Positions 1 through 10,959 of a stretch of DNA of 64,000 nt are shown here, piece after piece; position 1 is the first letter of the stretch, and every line of letters begins with the position of its first letter. The translations under genes were made by a program, and so were the position numbers. The notes under the pieces were generated by a model, which saw nothing but the letters and a program-made list of their open reading frames with translations, was not told the DNA's origin and ran no database searches. This stretch comes from Phyllostachys edulis (lineage: Eukaryota > Streptophyta > Magnoliopsida > Poales > Poaceae): the NCBI GenBank assembly GCA_036346405.1, contig CM070562.1, positions 70,513,482-70,577,481 on the forward strand. Reading direction: 5' to 3'.

Positions 1-520
1 ATGCAGTTGGCGCAGGAGGCGCAGCAGGCGAAGTCTCAGGGGGACCAGACGACGCCTTGAGGAAGGCGCTTGAGGCGCTCAAGGGGCAGCAAGTTCCACG
101 CATCATGCGCTTGTTTGCTAAAGGAACCAATGCTCGAGTCAAGCCCATGGACCCCACTGCATGCAGGCACAGCAGAAGGGAGAGGCAGTGTAGCCTTAGT
201 TGAGATGCAAGCGGGGAAGTGGACAGACTTGGTCCAAGAGAGAGGAGCGAGAGGCTCAGGTAATGGCGAAGCCCAGATAGCCGTGGGAACAGGTGCTCTA
301 GCCCAGGTGGACGTGCAAGGAATGATGAGTTCAGTCCAGGTGCAAGGCGCAGCAAACATTGGTTTGTGCATGGCTCAAGATGGAGCAAGCGCAGGCGGTT
401 GGGTGGTATCGGCCCAGGAAGGAACGACACATGGGAGTGCAGGTAAAAGAGGAAGACTTGGAAGTTCAAATGAGAGAAAAGATCGGCATGATCAACGTGA
501 AGAAATAAGATTAAGAGGGT
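1..520 (+). mobile_element. internal remnant next to a short LTR
   Basis: An open frame runs from 70 to 522 (about 150 codons) and stops where a short LTR-like sequence begins. The protein is rich in Gly, Ala, Gln and Arg and I recognise no domain in it. Its position against a purine-rich tract (about 508-520, AAGATTAAGAGGG) followed by TGATTATTAG fits the 3' end of the internal region of an LTR retrotransposon, but the window edge cuts off any diagnostic pol domain. It could instead be non-coding leader-like sequence. The purine tract and the frame are seen; the retroelement reading is inferred. Confidence 0.3.
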
Positions 521-771
521 GATTATTAGAGTTAATCTTGTTTTGGTTTTTTTTTTTGATAGTTTTTGGTTTTAGATTTGCTTGTTTTGGAGTCTATTCC
601 GGTTCCTTGTTGGTGAAAGGAGTCAGATTCTGATTTGTATAAGTAGGGTATAAAGTAGGACCTAGTGTCATGTAACAATTGAGAAGTGCAAAGTTGAAGA
701 AATAAAAGGCCAAAAAGAGAAGCTGTGCTCCCGACACAATCACATTGTTTCGGTGTTATTTATCTAGCAAG
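521..771 (+). mobile_element. short LTR (about 250 bp), probable
   Basis: The stretch begins TGATTATTAG after a purine-rich tract and ends near TTTATCTAGCA, so it has TG...CA borders. Inside are TATA-like GTATAAGTAG and GTATAAAGTAG (about 638-658) and an AATAAA signal (about 701). This order of promoter-like box, polyadenylation signal and end is that of an LTR. The second LTR would be left of the window, so the boundaries are unproven. Confidence 0.4.
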
Positions 772-1163
772 AAAGAAGACACAGCGGGGGTGCTGCTTTT
801 GTGTTTGTCTCCAGTAGGAACATGAGGAGAGAGAGAGGGCAGAGGTGCTGCCAGGAGAGAGGCGCTGCTTCTAGCTGGACACATTGCGTTAGACATCAAG
901 AACAGGAAGCAGTGGGTCCCAAGGGAGGAGGGCTGCTCTAGGAACTTTGCTAGGCATCACGTGAAGTGAAGATAGAGAGTTTCTCCAGGCTAGCCACGTC
1001 GGGAGGATGGTCCCATGAAGCAAAGGTCCGAGCGGAGCGTTTCTCTGCCGAACGTTTCGCTGAAAAGAATCAGTGACAGAGCAAAGACAAAGAGAAAATT
1101 CCAACAAAATGCATCAAGAAAAGCTTCAGCCTCAGACAAGGATCAAGTCAAGAGGTAATGTAA

Positions 1164-1437
1164 TCATACTAAAAAAAAATACCATGCCTTTGCAGATAAA
1201 GATTTCTTTGTTGCAGTTCTAGTAGCTGCCCTGGGCTTCTTGGACTGCATTCTCCCGAACTCCTGCTCTGAGTTGCTGCCGCCGCCGGCGGCTTGGCCGC
1301 CGAAGTAGCCGTCGGCGTGAGCTCTCTTGCCCTGGTTAGCCATCATCATCACCATCATCTCCAGTTCCCTGTCGCTACTGCAATTGCAAACCAAGAAGAA
1401 TCAAAGGATAGTAATGTGATCCTCCACTATATATACC
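1164..1437 (-). CDS. small hypothetical gene, first exon(s)
   Basis: On the minus strand a TATA-like GTATATATAG (about 1428-1437) lies about 40 bp upstream of an ATG at 1394, with a second in-frame ATG at about 1352 opening a Met-rich start. The frame encodes 76 residues, rich in Gly/Gln/Ser and then basic (KKP, TATKK), before running into a T-rich tract. A GT donor near codon AKAW suggests it may be only a first exon. I do not recognise the protein. The compact promoter-ATG spacing makes a short nuclear gene possible, but no downstream exon could be placed with confidence in 889-1160. Confidence 0.3.
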
Positions 1438-1439
1438 TC

Positions 1440-1980
1440 ATTTCGTTGATAGAAATTAACGCGCATCGAGTCAGGGTTCAGGTCGAAAAGCCCACTCTTA
1501 CAGCTGTTTCAGATCACACGTCGGTTTCGTGGAAATCGCTATCGTCTCGTTGAAAGATCCGGTCTCACATGAACATATCTTGACATTGTGCCATGCATGC
1601 TAGTTATGCTCGGTTCAGGTTTCATGTAGGGTCATTGCAATTACTATGCCGTCTGTAAGAGGCAACAAACACTGTTCTTTTGTGCTATTGGGTCAATTGT
1701 TCTAGAAAGATAGTGTTTGATTCTTGGGTTCCATGCACCGACGAAGCAATGCCTGTTAACTCTGAAGTTCCCTCCCAGATCTGCCACCTTGATCTGGTCT
1801 GCAGGTGGCACTACAAAGATCATGCCAAGATCATACTATGCCTTGGGTCCTTGGCTGCTCACTTCACTACACCTTGTCTTGTATCTGTTTCTTTGTGCTT
1901 TCTCTCACCAAATTGAATACCGTTTACATGCTAATCGGCAGCTTTATTTGTTTCTAATGATGAGTTGATGATGCCGATTT
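1440..1980. other. intergenic, no gene recognised
   Basis: Only short overlapping plus-strand frames occur here, none with recognisable protein features. No terminal repeats or tandem arrays were seen. Confidence 0.4.
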
Positions 1981-2063
1981 GGTCTTTATCCCGAGGTTAG
2001 TAGACCTTGTTCATGTCACGCTGGTCTTTATCCCGAGGTTAGTAGACCTTGTTCATGTCACGT
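1981..2063 (+). repeat. 42-bp tandem duplication
   Basis: The sequence starting GGTCTTTATCCCGAGGTTAG occurs at 1981 and again at 2023, each copy ending TTCATGTCACG. The second copy runs straight into TCCCGTG, the apparent start of a long LTR, so the duplication spans the junction. Confidence 0.85.
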
Positions 2064-5000
2064 CCCGTGTTATTACCTTAGGGGTAATCACACTTAGACA
2101 TACGGATTATTATTCGTTTGCTCAGTAGAACACTGCTCCAACGAATAGTAGGTCTTTACCAGACTTACGCAGCAGAATAATAAGATAGAAACTACCATTT
2201 ATTATAACAGTTAGCCACGCAAAACTAGGGTATTACATTACAGGTAGTAATTACAACTGCAAAAATGGGACTAAGTCCCTCGCTTGCCTGCCAAGCTCTC
2301 TTGGTCGCCTACTCGTCCCATGTGCCAAATAGGGCGTCCACCTCGCCCTGCTCCTCGTAGCCAATGCCCTCATCACCAGCGGCCTCCTCGGTACCTGCGA
2401 ATCCCTCATCCCACTCAGGATAACTCCCGGTCGGACTAGAATCTAAGCAAAAGGAGAGATAGCAAGAGTGAGTACTAGTGTACTTAGCAAGCATTAATAG
2501 CAAAAATACACCTGATGACTCTACCTCTTGTCCTTATCAAATTCCTACATCTTCTCTTGTTCTGAAAATAGTCATCAAAATTTATGTTGCAATTTTAATT
2601 ATGAAGAGACTACTTATCACTCGAATAGAGGATAGGCCCCTGATGGTTCCCGTAAACTCTAATCCAGAAAACTGTCATGAATTCATGATTTGATATAGCA
2701 CTGCACAGTATTGTACCACTTTACCCATAGCTATTCTGAGCTCTAAATGAATCAGGTTCCCGGCATTTCCTTAGATGCGGGTACGAGTTCAAAATACAGA
2801 ACATTTTTCAAGTTACGTGATTAAGTCTCCACCCATTACGTTCCGTCAGTGCTGACTTCGTCACGGTACTAACCTAGTCATCCACCGAGTTCCAGTAATG
2901 TTGGTTGGTGCGGCTCTCTGCCCCTGCGCCCAACACTCCACCTTGGGGCGGCTCACTTCCTGCTCCCAACACTCCAACGTGACCCGTTGTGGAGAACATA
3001 ATTACGTAACGAGGTAGCATTTTTTGCCCGTCGAAACGGAAAAATAGTTGGTACTGAATTTACAGACTTTGATCCAGGTGAGAGTTTTGTTGGTGCTTAT
3101 ATTCTAACCATATGTAAAGGGGTCCCACCTCTTACCTCATCTTCATTGTCGTGTTCCCCTGCCTGGGTCCCCTTTACCAACCTAATAATCCTCTTTCGTC
3201 AACTCATTCTCATTTCTTATCTTTCCATTTTCATCTTAATCTGATTTAATTTTGAGACATAGTTTTGATGCAATAAACATATAATACAACAATATACGGT
3301 TTACATTTAATATAAATATATTTATGTTCAAGAGAATAGCTTGCCTTTGGAGTTGTAGTAAAGATCGTCGCCGAGGAAATCTGTGTCAACTACTCCTACC
3401 TACGTCGGTTAGTGTATTTTAATTTAATAACATTTTTCGGGTCTTGTTAGGTTAGCACTCCCCACAACGGTTATTCTAGTATATCGGTTCTAGGATCAGG
3501 ATAGTCGAGACTCACGTTCTATCGCACTACAAGACTATACTGCACGTGCTCGTATGCAACCACGTTTATTTGGTTTTATTCACGCAGATATGCCTAATCT
3601 ATTTTATTTTAGTGCGTATGCATTTATTTAATTATCTAAATAAACTTAGGGTTGATTACTTTAATTATTCTAATATGATTAAATTGTTTCGCGCGGTGGT
3701 CCTTGGCAATTCTGGTCCCTACTGTCGCTCTCGCTCCCTTGGTCTTCCTCTACTCCCTTGCTCCTCTCCTCCTTCTACTTCTTTGTGGGCGGACTTGGTT
3801 GAGCTTGTTCTTGGTGGGTTCTTGTGTTGGCAGTGAGCGATGCTTGGCTGGGGCTTTTGCTTGTGCTCCTTGCTCTTGGCTTGTGTTCTTACTCCCTGTG
3901 GTGGTTTGGCTTTGGCTTGGTGAAGTTCTGTGAGGGAGCTTGTGCTCTCGGCTATGAGAGGAATGAGGCTTGTGAGTGAATGGATGGCTTTGTGCTATTG
4001 TGGCTAGGAGAAGGAAGGCTTTAGGCGGGCGGGGGGGGGGCGATGTTTTCTACCGTGGCTTTCCTTGTGGTATGGTAATGACCACTATGCCCCTTGCCCT
4101 TATCCTTATGGCTTTCACATGACAAGATTTTTGTTGGGGGCCTTTTGGTCCAGGGTTAGTAAATCACTATGCGAGTGATTTTCTGCGTTTGAGGGAAGTC
4201 GATAACACGTGGGTGTCGGATTCGAATAAACGCCGAGTGATGAAACCTATAGAAGTGGAAGGTGCCGATTAGCTCTAGTTGGTCTAGGTATCTTGATGAT
4301 CAAGGGGCTGACCGACTCGAGTTGATATGGGAATCCTACTAAGTTTCGGGGAAATCTGACGGCAACTTCATATATTCTAATTCTATTCTAACGTGTTTGG
4401 TTCTCTACTTGTGTATTGGTCGATGGCGAGCGATGGAACGGTGGGTCGGGTTTTTTGAATTGGCCGAAGGATGGGTTTGTTGGCTGGCAATAGGTGGACA
4501 ATGGTACAAGGAGGGTTTCGGTGGAATACAATGCAAGAATTTATGTTGTAATTTAATTAAATGTTGTAATTTATATTTCGACCTATTGTAGATCAATCTT
4601 GTAATAAATGTCAAGTTGTAATATATTACTTTTACTCTGAAAATAATTTCTTATATGTTGTTGTAATAATCTTTTACTTTCACTTGTAATTAATTTAAGA
4701 GTGTAATGTTGTTTTATTATCGCTTTAATAATTCATATTGTAATTTCGGAATGGATTCTTGTAATTTAATCTGCGCTTGTTTTAATGTTCTAATTTCGCT
4801 TGACATGAATTCTTGATAATATATTTTTATATAAAATTGTTTGGTCATACGTTCGACATCAACTGGGCTTATGTTTTGTTTTTATTTAGGTGAACTTTGT
4901 TTGCTGTCAATTATTAATTAGCGTTGTTTTAGTTTAGTCGAAAATTTTGGGTTCATAAATCTGAGTTTGCAATGACGATGAAATTTGAGTTTGTTCTGTG

Positions 5001-5130
5001 TCCAATTCGTTGGTAATTACTGTGTTGATTAGTTTATTTTATTGTACAATACTGTTTAACGTTGTTTAGCTTAATTAGATTATCAGGTTCTCACAATTGA
5101 CAAAATCTTAGGGAGAACAGGGTTTGGTCA
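2057..5130 (+). mobile_element. probable gypsy-type long LTR
   Basis: The stretch starts TGTCACGTCCCGTG and contains the layout seen in the better-defined gypsy LTRs of this window: an acidic-frame segment on the minus strand (2309-2503), then AGCAAGAGTGAGTACTAG (about 2463), then a block resembling the TGTACACTTTACCCA motif of the other LTRs (TGTACCACTTTACCCATAG, about 2713). AT-rich DNA follows and it ends near GAACAGGGTTTGGTCA (about 5129). Length of about 3 kb fits these families. I found no matching target-site duplication, so the right border is approximate. No protein-coding gene was found; frames at 3546-3933 are low-complexity. Confidence 0.4.
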
Positions 5131-5543
5131 AAGCAAATCATAGCGACTACTGTCATATAATGTAACTACTTTACATGTTGCTTAAATGTTAGTTACAAAT
5201 AAATAAGCATAAGATAGCTTTGATAATCCTTGGACATATTTACTAGTCGACTCTACTAAAAGCTAAATTTACACGTAATCCTTCGATACACATGCATGAC
5301 TAACGGGCAAGGTTTTCCTAGGTGGTACCGGCAAAAATTTCTTTTGTCAACATGGCGTGTACCCATAGCGGTTTGTGCACTTTCTTGGAAGTTCTATATT
5401 TCTTTTATCTTGCTTGGATAGAAGCCATGACAGCTAATATCCAGGGCGAGAGGGGGCCAGGAGATGATGCCATATGCACAGCCCACAGGAGAGTGACAAA
5501 AAGATTTACTCAGGTTTTGTTGTTGGCTTCTGCTGCTTTTAAG
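5131..5543 (+). other. unassigned, contains an exon-like frame
   Basis: A plus-strand frame from about 5322 to 5520 has a non-repetitive, mixed-composition stretch (about 5427-5520) ending at CTCAG|GTTTTG, which could be a splice donor. I recognise no family. It may be a fragment of a host gene next to the Harbinger insertion that starts at 5544, or chance. Confidence 0.2.
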
Positions 5544-5740
5544 GGTCTGTTTGTTTTGGTTTGTCTTTTCAAAAGCGGTTTTTGGTCAAGTCTTCTGAGT
5601 TTTTCCGGTTGAGGTAAACGATCAGTTTTTTCGATTTGGTATTTGGTATCTCGGTTTTAGGTAGGTATTGCAACTTATGAGATGTGAAATGTCTGAAATG
5701 CCCCTGATGACAGTAATGACTTATTTGATCCCGTTTAACG

Positions 5741-5943
5741 CAATTAACAACATTTAACAACATTTGACGATATTTAACGACATTTGACGATATTTAACAA
5801 TATTTAAAGACAATTAACAATATTTAACGACATTTAATGGCATTTAACGATATTTAACAGCATTTAGCGATATTTAACGATATTTAACGATATTTAACAA
5901 CATTTAACGTTATTTAACAATATTTAACGCAATTGATGAGAAC
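5741..5943 (+). repeat. 10-bp minisatellite (ATTTAACGAT)n
   Basis: About 20 head-to-tail copies of a 10-bp unit with consensus ATTTAACGAT and variants ATTTAACAAT, ATTTGACGAT and ATTTAACAGC. The period is held with little slippage for about 200 bp, then decays into related AT-rich sequence to about 6080. Confidence 0.9.
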
Positions 5944-6238
5944 TACCGATATTGACCGCGATTAACGACAATATACCGTAAACAACGCAATAAACCACAA
6001 TTAACGTATTTAACGACAATTATTACAATAAACATTTATTACAACAAATAATTATCACAAACAATTATTACATAAATAATTATTACAAAAAGTGACAATT
6101 CATGCCCCCTCCACTTTTTTTCCGGGCTTGGGACCAGCATCGGCAGTATTAGGCACCCCCACCCTCACACGTACCCCCAAAAATAAAGAAGTAACAATTC
6201 ACAGCAATACTCAGTAAGTTTTTTTTCTAATGGTTTCA

Positions 6239-6356
6239 TCAGTGATGCAAGTAACTAAAGTTGGAATACAACTCATAGTCATTGTTTAAAGGATTAAACT
6301 TCTTCCGAGCAAGTTTCACAGCAATTGCATATTCATTCATATTCCAATATACACTC
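6239..6356 (-). pseudogene. exon-like fragment inside Harbinger element
   Basis: On the minus strand, a TTTTTTAG acceptor-like site is followed by an open frame of 39 codons that includes NEYAIAVKLARKKFNP and ends in TGA. Composition looks protein-like (alternating aliphatic and basic residues), unlike the surrounding AT-rich DNA. I do not recognise the family. It could be a last exon of captured or decayed transposon coding sequence. Confidence 0.3.
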
Positions 6357-8157
6357 TAAAAATTAAATGGTAAAGATCACAATTCGCAGTAGTACATCAT
6401 CAAAGTAATTTACAATGTAGCATGTACTCACAACAATGATGATAACTCCTCATCAAGTCAAAACTCATGTACAGATTGATGCACTCAGATCATTTTTCAG
6501 TTCAAAAGGCACTAAAGAGAGGAGATATGAACAAGAAGTAAACACTACTGCTAAACAATATCAAACTAAATACTGAAAGTAAACCAAGCAGCAAACTGAC
6601 AAACTACTGATCTAATATCAATCTAGTATGCACCAATCATGCAGTGAATGATCCCTAATTCAAGCAATTCATCAAGTATCAAGTCATCCAAGCAATTCAT
6701 CAAGTATCAGGTCAATGCCCAATATGCAATTCATATATGATTCGTCAAGTATCAGGTCATCCAAGCAATTCATCATTTTCAAATGCAATGACAAGTCTAG
6801 ATCAAACAAACCAAAAGTGACCATAATTCATACTAGTACCACATTCATGCTCACATTCAACATGATCATAATTGGCAATAAGATAACTCAAGTCTAGCCA
6901 GAGTTCATACCATGCTCATCATCCATCCATGAGTTCATACCATACAAGTCTAGCTAGTAGTAACTATGTTAATTCAATTCTAGATCATCATCTAGTATTA
7001 TGTCAGCATCATTCATTCATCAATCATGAATCATCCATGAACCATCGAGAACCACAAAACAACACCAGGATCATCATCACCATGACGATCATGATCGGCT
7101 GGGATCATCCAAGCAAACACCCAAAAACCACATAGAATTTCCCAACTCCCCAATAATCCAAGAAATCCTTACCCTAAGAAATGGGGGGGAGGGAGAGGCG
7201 ACGAGCAAAGAGGAGGTGGAGCTGCGGAGCCTTGATGTTGCGGGTGCGGCCGGCGTCGACGTGGCCAAGGGAGGAGGAGGTGGAGGGCGGCGGCCGCGGG
7301 GTAGAGGGAGGAGGAGAGCGTCGGCCGCGAGAGGAGAGAGTCGGGGGAGGAGGAGGTAGCTGGGGAGGAGATGGCCGGGGAGGAGCAGGGTAGAGGGAGG
7401 CAGCCGGAGGAGGGAGGATGGCGCAGGAGGAGGCGACGCAGCGGCGGGAGCTGGTGGAGCCAGATCTGAGCGGAGGGGGAGGCCAGCGACTTGAGGTCAC
7501 CAGATCCGGTCAGCCGGAGGCGACCGGACATGCGGGGGAGAGGGAGGAGGCCGCCGACGAGTGGGGAGGAGGAGGGGCGACAACGGCGCCAGAGGAGGTA
7601 GGGGCCGACGGGGAGGAGGAGGAGGGGCGCGGGGGGAAGAGGAGAGGCAGCGGCGCGTGGGGAGGAGGAGGGGGCCGGTGTAGGAGGAGGAAGGGCGTGG
7701 GGAGGAGGAGAGGCGGCGGAGCGTGGGAAGGAGGAGGGGGCCGGGACGGGTGGGAGGCACGGCGTGGAGGCGAGCGCGGCGTGGAGCAGTGGCCGAGGGA
7801 GGCGCAGTCGAGAGGGGAACGGGAGGCGCCGCTAGAGTTATGGGCACGGGCACGGGCGTGTGTGGGGAGAGGCGCGACCGCGCGAGTGGGGAGGGTAACG
7901 GGAGTGCGGCCGAGCGTCCGGGCTTAAGTAGTAGGTATGGGGCGGGTAATTATTCCGGAACTCCAGGGGTATTTGCGGAATGTCGAGCGGGGAAGCTACG
8001 AGAAGCGGCGGGAGACCGGCTTCCGGCTTTTCGCTTCTCCGTGTTGAGTTGGCTTGGGGCTTCCGGAGGAAGCTGGAGGAAAAGCCGCCCCATTTGTTTC
8101 GGCTTCCGGCTTTTTCGACTGAAAACCCGAAGTCGAAGCTAAAACAAACGGGCCTAA

Positions 8158-9832
8158 GCCAGCGACCTGAATTCCTGAAACGCTCTCAGCACGCGTGCAT
8201 GCACACGGGCACAAAGTCACCTGTGTTATTGCTGCCACTTGTGGGTTATGGCACTGCGACTCCAAACCATGTTGTGTCATGTTGGGTTTGCCTAGTTTAT
8301 ATTGAATCTTAACAAGGTGACATATTATGTTAAGAAAATTTGTAACACGGCATGCTATTTGGCTTCAGCTTGCTGGGGTGTCGTGGTAACTATTAGGGTA
8401 CGGGTCCAATAATCGAGGGTAGAGCACTTGCCTTTGAACGGTTGGTCATGTCATCGCCAAGGCTACGAGGCTTAGTTGAGGGGATGGGGAGGGACTAAGA
8501 ATTTTGTTTATTCATTGCTTGATTGATAATGAATATATGTTATCCCTTTTATAGGGATAGATCGACTTGACGACTAAAAAATAATCTATAAAGAAACATA
8601 TCAATCTAATATAATCTTTCTAATTATTAAAAATAACATTCATAATATATAAGATCATATCTCTAATAATAACTTTATAGATAAGAAATCCTAAAATAAC
8701 CTAAATTACCGACCATTCTTTATTATAGGAAACCAAACAGCACCATGGAAACAAGTGTGCTACAGTACCAATAAGTACTGTTCATGTGCCGCTAGTCCAT
8801 GGTCTTGTTCGCGCGCCTCCTACATCGCCCCGCGCCTTGCTCATAACATGGTGACCATGTGTTTAATTCCTTTTTGTTGTAAATTGCTTGGGAGATAGTT
8901 GGCTTTAGCTTACTGGCTTGCTGCCTCACCTGCTGTTTGGCGTCCTTGTCAAATGTCAGTTCTTCTATCACCAATATTTTTGAAGTGTAAATGATCTGTG
9001 CGAAAAGAACTGTTCTCGAGAGCGCTGTGCTGCTGAGTGCTACTCTGTTCCTACGTTCGGCGTGTATCGGTGGTAGGGAGAGTAGGTCTTCGGAACCATC
9101 GTCCTTGCGATCCTGTACAGGAAGGGCGAATCATGTTTTTAGGAAGCGACTCCGCGATTGCTCGTCGCTCCCTGCATCGTCTACGACACTCTCCGCTTCG
9201 CATCGGTAATATCTAGTACTCTGCATTTACTTCTAATTGTCATACGTTGTGTTGTTGATATACGTTTTGTTGTCGATATACGTTCTACTGTTCATATTAC
9301 TTATCGTCATAGTTCATCATCTGAACATATTTAGTTCTCATGTTATTTCTATAGTCGTGATTTATTTGTGAAACTATCTAATCACTGAAGTGCTAAATAA
9401 TCAAACTGTATCGTGCTGTACAGTACTGCCGCTGTAGCATTCCGTAAAGACTGGTCCAATGATCACAGAAGTGTTAATTTCGGGCGCTGACCGGGCCGAG
9501 GGGTTGCAAATTTTTTGCGAGGAATTGATGGATGCCAGTATTAGTATTGCTGTGCCTGACAAAATATTTGCTCACGATGCTCTGTTCGCTGACTGCCTCG
9601 AATTCATTCATGCAGACAGCTGACTATGCGGGATATTTTTTTCGCACATCCTATAGAAGATGGAACGTACCGTTGCCTGTGAAGCGCTTGTGTTCCAATT
9701 CTACTTGCAGCCCTGCGCCGGAGCTCAAAAGATGTGATTGCTGACTTCAATTTGTAGCTGCTACCTCAGGTGAGTAAAGTCCAGTGTACATGTCGTTATT
9801 AGAAATCAATAAATAAATAAATAAATAAATTT
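8158..9832. other. unassigned intergenic DNA, possible LTR leader remnant
   Basis: No gene is supported. Around 8990-9210 is a GC-rich block resembling the U5/leader part of grass LTR elements (GGGCGAATCATG, then CTCCGCTTCGCATCGGTAAT), followed by AT-rich DNA. A plus-strand frame at about 9464-9634 reads a mixed-composition peptide with ...FCEELMDASISIAVPDK..., unrecognised. A short (AAAT)n microsatellite sits at about 9808-9830. Confidence 0.3.
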
Positions 9833-9995
9833 AAGGAAGTGAGCTTGCTCACTTGGCTTGCTTCGGCGCTGTCCAAGCAGCCCACTCAGACTCGAGTCCT
9901 TGACTCGGTGCCTGGGCGTCTCACCCGTGTGTGTGGGTGTGGATGTGGGTGTGTGGAGTTTATTTGAGGACTGAGTTGGGGCTCAGCTGCCAGAG
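9833..9995 (+). mobile_element. tRNA-derived SINE-like element
   Basis: GAGCTTGCTCACTTGGCTTG resembles an internal polymerase III A box, and about 45 bp further CAGACTCGAGTCCTTGACTC resembles a B box (GGTTCGANTCC type). The order and spacing fit the tRNA-like head of plant Au-type SINEs. A GTGTGTGTGGGTGTGG stretch and a T-containing body follow. It is preceded by (AAAT)n. No clear target duplication was found, so the 3' end is approximate. Confidence 0.45.
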
Positions 9996-10395
9996 GGGAG
10001 TTATAGGATCTCAGTCCGCCACGATTCGAGCGTTGGCTCCCGTGGTCGCCTCGCGAGGTAGGGTGCTCTTCTTCTACAATGTGGACCGAATGGAAAAATC
10101 CCGAACGTCCAAAAAAACTATATCAAAATTTCTCTTGATTTTTCTTGCCTTTTCCCTCTGTATGGCAAGATCTGGGAAGGCCAAAGTTAATCGCAAACCT
10201 CAGGGAATAACTAGTGTTCACTAGAGTAAGTATGGGTAAAACCTAAAAAAAAGGTGCGATTTAAACATTAGTATTTGCTACGAGAGTAAGACGAATGCTT
10301 CAACCGTTGAAGGACAAGCTCATTAGTTGAGTTATTGGCTAAGATGGGACTGTCGTGAGACAAAATAGCCTTCTTTCACGAGCAAATTGACAAAA

Positions 10396-10770
10396 ATAGC
10401 ATTGTGGACGTGTCGGTAGGCGACATATGCCCTTGTGCGAGTCGGCAAAAAAATGTGCTACAGTTCTCATCTGCGCAACCAGCACACAGACTCGGCAAAA
10501 AAACACGTGCTACGGTGCTCGTCCGCTCCCATGGACTCAGCAAAAAAATGCACATGAATAGTGTCACTACAGTATATAAAATAGTGTCGCCACAGTACAC
10601 GACCAGTGTGCTGCAGTCTCATCCGCTCCCCCTTGCGGAGACTCAGACAAAAACTACTGTTTTTTCGGGTTTTTGCGGCTGCAGCGCTGATGAGCACTGC
10701 AGCGGTGATTCCTTGCAATGGACGCATGGACGAGGGCACATATCGCCTACTGGCAAGTTCGCGGTGCTAT
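10396..10770. mobile_element. 375-bp inverted-repeat (MITE-like) element
   Basis: The left arm (10396-10433, containing GTAGGCGACATATGCCCT) and the right arm (10736-10770, containing AGGGCACATATCGCCTAC) are inverted copies over roughly 38 bp with several mismatches. Between them, CGGCAAAAAAATGTGCTAC-like motifs recur (about 10442, 10493, 10538). No coding potential is apparent. The right arm abuts the left end of the large Harbinger element. Superfamily undetermined. Confidence 0.5.
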
Positions 10771-10959
10771 GGCTCTGTTTGTTTAGGCTTTATGTCTGGT
10801 TTAAAAGCAAAAAAATACTAAGCCTAAACAAAGGGTGGTTTTTTCATACAGCTTATAAAAACCTTAAATCAATTTAAACCTAAAAGCCAAAAGCTAGGAG
10901 AGATGTGCTTTTTTTAGCTTTTGCGGAATCAAATATCCCTTTGCCACTGAACTTCATTA

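Larger units (their letters stand above)
5544..8154. mobile_element. non-autonomous PIF/Harbinger element, 2.6 kb
   Basis: The left end GGGTCTGTTTGTTTTGG and the right end, read on the other strand as GGCCCGTTTGTTTTAG, form imperfect terminal inverted repeats. TAA lies directly outside both ends (5541-5543 and 8155-8157), matching the TWA target duplication of PIF/Harbinger transposons. No transposase frame is present. The interior holds a 10-bp minisatellite (5741-5943), AT-rich DNA with repeated CAAGCAATTCATCAAGTATC (about 6662-6780) and a strongly purine/GC-rich block (7180-7930) that may be captured host sequence. The ends and TSD are seen; the superfamily is inferred from them. Confidence 0.75.

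Noticed and set aside
5741..5943. Regular short repeats considered as a CRISPR array
   Set aside because: Units are contiguous with no spacers, and the DNA is a plant nuclear genome.
7169..7927. Overlapping plus and minus frames of 70-169 codons
   Set aside because: Low-complexity Gly/Arg or Pro/Ser translations caused by purine-rich DNA inside a transposon; no recognisable protein.
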